A stretch of DNA of 15,797 bases. It comes from VRUE01 sp035260485 (GTDB lineage Bacteria > Actinomycetota > Thermoleophilia > Solirubrobacterales > 70-9). The stretch spans positions 1-15,797 of the forward strand of contig DATFVC010000049.1 in assembly GCA_035260485.1 (NCBI GenBank). The letters run 5' to 3'. The notes under the pieces are model-generated. The model did not search any database. It saw only the letters and a list, made by a program, of their open reading frames with translations, and was not told the origin of the DNA. The translations under genes and the position numbers were made by a program. Shown piece after piece: positions 15,284 to 15,797 of the stretch (position 1 is the first letter of the stretch; the number at the start of each line of letters is the position of its first letter).

Positions 15284-15308
15284 CACTCGGAAACAACACA
15301 CTCGGAAA
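15284..15308 (+). repeat. Direct repeat CACTCGGAAA in the leader of the NHL gene
   Basis: CACTCGGAAA occurs at 15284-15293 and 15299-15308, starting 15 bases apart, in an unusual A/C-rich stretch (about 15256-15308, with a run of CA dinucleotides). The second copy supplies GGAAAG (15304-15309), a plausible ribosome site five bases before the ATG at 15315; the first could be a competing or decoy site. Confidence 0.6.
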
Positions 15309-15314
15309 GCGATC

Positions 15315-15797
15315 ATGGTGACGACGAACGCACAGCCAGATGGATCGAAGGCGTCCCGCGCGGCAAACAGCAAGCGCAACCCCCGGATCGTGCTCGCGAC
15401 CTTCGTCCTCGCCGCGCTCGTCCTGTCGGCGCTCTGTGCCCCCGCCCTCGCCGCCGCGCCGCCGCCGCTGTGGAAGAAGGGCCAGAACTGCGGCGACGGC
15501 AGCAAAATCGCCAAAGGCGAATGCGGCTTTAAAGCCGAAGAAGCCAAATCCGGCCTGAACCTGATCGAAACGATGATCCCTCGCGGCATCGCCTCAGACC
15601 CCGAAACCGGCCACCTCTACGTCGCCGATCAGAACAACCAGCGGGTCGTCGAGCTAACCGCCTGGGGGGACTTCGTCAAGGCCTGGGGCTGGGGGGTCAA
15701 AGACGGCTCTCCCGAACTGCAGAGCTGCACGGCGCAAACGGGCTGCCTGCGCACCCGGGGGAGCCTCGGCTTCGGCGCCGTGCGCACGCTCGGCGCC
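15315..15797 (+). CDS. Secreted NHL-repeat protein, 3' end cut off
   Basis: 161 codons are visible from ATG 15315 and the frame runs off the window. A basic N terminus (res 1-24) precedes a signal peptide core (IVLATFVLAALVLSALCAPALAAA is described here as about residues 25-48), so the protein is exported. From about 86 the segment IPRGIASDPETGHLYVADQN (88-107) plus NQRVVEL is a clear NHL/beta-propeller strand repeat, followed by a cysteine-containing stretch (CTAQTGC) typical of inter-repeat loops in these proteins. A full propeller of several repeats is expected beyond the edge. Codon use switches to AAA/GAA around 15500-15560 as in the collagen-like gene. It follows that gene on the same strand and may be read from its promoter or from an unseen one. 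Extracellular binding role is inference. Confidence 0.82.
   Translation, partial: MVTTNAQPDGSKASRAANSKRNPRIVLATFVLAALVLSALCAPALAAAPPPLWKKGQNCGDGSKIAKGECGFKAEEAKSGLNLIETMIPRGIASDPETGHLYVADQNNQRVVELTAWGDFVKAWGWGVKDGSPELQSCTAQTGCLRTRGSLGFGAVRTLGA

Overview
The window is high-GC bacterial DNA, densely coding on both strands, with many overlapping start and stop codons and several GTG/TTG starts. The best guess is an actinobacterium of class Thermoleophilia (Solirubrobacterales-like). The reasons are the gene content and the right-end pair: a secreted collagen-like protein with a 'MMGGAYA' type leader, followed by an NHL-repeat secreted protein, a combination typical of that group. This placement is inference; no rRNA or other marker is present.

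Layout, left to right. (1) 1-4113, minus strand: a response regulator, a histidine kinase and an HtrA-type protease lipoprotein are joined by 4-base stop/start overlaps. A TreT-like trehalose synthase, cut by the window edge, follows 45 bases later. This looks like one envelope-stress operon, with the same gene order as mycobacterial mprA-mprB-pepD. (2) 4203-6494: a possible small FlgM-like gene (plus), thiamine-monophosphate kinase (minus), and a flippase-like UPF0104 membrane protein (plus). (3) 6495-7876: a 254-base spacer between convergent genes that is full of inverted repeats, then a GT-C membrane glycosyltransferase (minus) with a very strong palindrome inside it and another at its 5' end. 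(4) 7873-10468, minus: a small MscS-type channel, a class A penicillin-binding protein and the glycosyltransferase, in transcription order. (5) 10467-14095, plus: a CPBP intramembrane protease, an L,D-transpeptidase, a Fic (AMPylase-type) protein and orotate phosphoribosyltransferase. The MscS and CPBP genes start back to back on one CATG. (6) 14096-15797, plus: a well-formed promoter and about 100 bases of leader, the collagen-like gene, a spacer with a 12-bp-arm hairpin, and the start of the NHL-repeat gene, which runs off the window.

Functionally this is mostly a cell-envelope neighbourhood: peptidoglycan synthesis and cross-linking (PBP, YkuD), envelope proteolysis and sensing (HtrA, two-component system), osmotic protection (MscS, trehalose) and surface glycosylation or lipid handling (GT-C, UPF0104), with two housekeeping genes (thiL, pyrE). 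I found no phage, CRISPR, transposase, tRNA or rRNA. I did not find a clearly new multi-gene system. The most unusual signal is a set of near-perfect palindromes, two of them within coding sequence (thiL and the glycosyltransferase) and one at a disputed gene start, which could be small palindromic insertions.
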